Of a DNA stretch of 36,150 nucleotides, positions 35,405 to 36,150 are shown in pieces. Position 1 is the first letter of the stretch. Each line of letters starts with the position of its first letter. Made by a program: the position numbers and the translations under genes. The notes under the pieces were generated by a model. The model did no database searches. It was not told where the DNA came from and saw nothing but the letters and a program-made list of their open reading frames with translations. The DNA is taken from positions 1 to 36,150 of the forward strand of contig JACQFH010000267.1 of the NCBI GenBank assembly GCA_016200145.1, written 5' to 3'. Origin of the DNA: Planctomycetia bacterium (GTDB lineage: Bacteria; Planctomycetota; Planctomycetia; Planctomycetales; Planctomycetaceae).

Positions 35405-35995
35405 ATGGCGAATGTTGAGCTGAGTGAATTTTCACTCGAAAGGATGGTCCGGGCGGTGGAAAAGGTCCGCGATCGGCTCGTGCGCGCCGCCGCCGCGCTG
35501 GAACAGGCGGGGATTCCTTACGCCGTGACAGGGGGCAATGCAGTTGCGGCATGGGTCTCGCGCGTCGATGAGGCAGCCGTCCGCAATACACAGGATGTTG
35601 ATCTGCTCGTGCGGCGCGGCGACATCGCGCGCGTTTCGGCTGCGCTGGAATCGGCCGGTTTCATCCATCGACACGCTGCCGGAATCGACATGTTCCTGGA
35701 TGGCCCGAACGCCAAGGCCCGTGACGCCGTTCACGTGCTATTCGCCGGCGAAAAAGTTCGACCCGAATATGCGTATCCCGCCACCGATGTTGAACCGGCA
35801 GACCAGGCGAACGGCTACCGAATCGTGGCGCTTGAGTCGCTCGTCAGAATGAAACTTACGTCGTTCCGGCGCAAAGATCAGGTTCACCTGATCGACATGC
35901 TCGATGTCGGCTTGATCGACGCAACCTGGCTTCCGAAACTGCCGGCCGACCTGGCTGCGCGGTTGCAGGAACTGATCGATACGCCCGATGGGTGA
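35405..35995 (+). CDS. Nucleotidyltransferase-fold protein
   Basis: 196 residues from MANVELSEFSLERM. The motif AVTGGNAVAAWVSRVDEAAV with RNTQDVDLLV is the pol-beta-type nucleotidyltransferase signature (G-G-x-A-x-x-x-W, then D-x-D). A helical C-terminal part (LESLVRMKLTSFRRKDQVHL) carries the conserved K-L-x-x-x-x-x-K-D of the AbiEii/MNT-like group, which includes toxin enzymes and antitoxin partners. No HEPN or AbiEi partner is next to it. No Shine-Dalgarno is visible; TACAAT at 35393-35398 lies six bases before the ATG, which would give a leaderless mRNA. An upstream frame to 35315 is not favoured. Confidence 0.7.
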   Translation: MANVELSEFSLERMVRAVEKVRDRLVRAAAALEQAGIPYAVTGGNAVAAWVSRVDEAAVRNTQDVDLLVRRGDIARVSAALESAGFIHRHAAGIDMFLDGPNAKARDAVHVLFAGEKVRPEYAYPATDVEPADQANGYRIVALESLVRMKLTSFRRKDQVHLIDMLDVGLIDATWLPKLPADLAARLQELIDTPDG

Positions 35996-36123
35996 GTGAA
36001 TTCCATCAAGCCAGCGGGTTCCGGCCAACACCCATGGGCTGGCACGATCGCCGACTGAACAGCGCCTGCGGTGCGCGATGAGTATTAGCCTGGGGACCCA
36101 AGCTTACGGTCGTGCACATTGCT

Positions 36124-36143
36124 GTCAGGCTGGAAAGCCTGAC
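36124..36143. repeat. GTCAGGCT-GGAA-AGCCTGAC hairpin
   Basis: A perfect 8-bp stem with a four-base loop at the end of the window, related to the CAGGCT palindrome at 5001-5032. The rest of 35996-36150 shows no gene. Confidence 0.65.
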
Positions 36144-36150
36144 CTACGCC

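Overview
The window looks like chromosomal DNA of a planctomycete (Planctomycetales-like), GC-rich throughout. This rests on family content: secreted alpha/alpha-toroid (prenyltransferase/squalene-oxidase-fold) proteins, one fused to DUF4159; an NPCBM-domain protein; a sialidase-like Tat-exported protein; an LptD-like barrel; a secretin-N-domain-like protein; and many short palindromic dispersed repeats between genes. I see no phage gene, transposase, rRNA, tRNA or CRISPR array. Genus cannot be assigned from the sequence alone.

Layout. 1-424 is the end of an amidohydrolase-2 gene. 449-1186 (-) is a DUF4261-like protein. 1295-1542 holds dispersed palindromes. 1676-4712 carries a Tat-exported sialidase-like propeller protein and a NanM-like cyclically permuted mutarotase, followed by the wreck of a DHFR/RibD-C gene. 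5033-8530 is a MacAB-type efflux set: permease and membrane-fusion protein leftward, ATPase divergent. 9101-12229 encodes an LptD/OstA-like outer-membrane protein with its own promoter, followed by a DgkA-like protein without the catalytic residues, a secreted toroid protein, and an NPCBM protein whose N-terminus is read from dispersed repeats. 15226-16769 contains archease (-), a DMT-type transporter starting at a 21-G tract, and a truncated zinc-ribbon gene (-).

16936-19602 is the most interesting part: a leftward gene for a large SPFH/flotillin-type membrane protein, preceded by a promoter and by what I read as a c-di-AMP (ydaO/yuaA class) riboswitch. 19733-22469 is a leftward phospholipid cluster (psd, pssA, PhyH dioxygenase). 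An MlrC-like M81 peptidase (-) and a mandelate-racemase-type enolase-superfamily enzyme (+) are divergent at 24219-24443. 25782-27543 encodes an exported secretin-N-like protein and a small membrane protein. Enolase (27804-29084) is followed by an FtsB/DivIC-like gene, an order also known from proteobacteria and actinobacteria but unexpected in a phylum whose members mostly lack FtsZ.

The last part holds two leftward genes of unknown function (one with transmembrane segments and a HEAT-like tail), a secreted HEAT+PDZ protein, a toroid+DUF4159 protein and a small nucleotidyltransferase-fold protein. Much of the window serves the envelope: LPS transport, phospholipid synthesis, efflux, SPFH scaffold, exported toroid, propeller and PDZ proteins. 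Functions are inferred from remembered family patterns; no database search was run.
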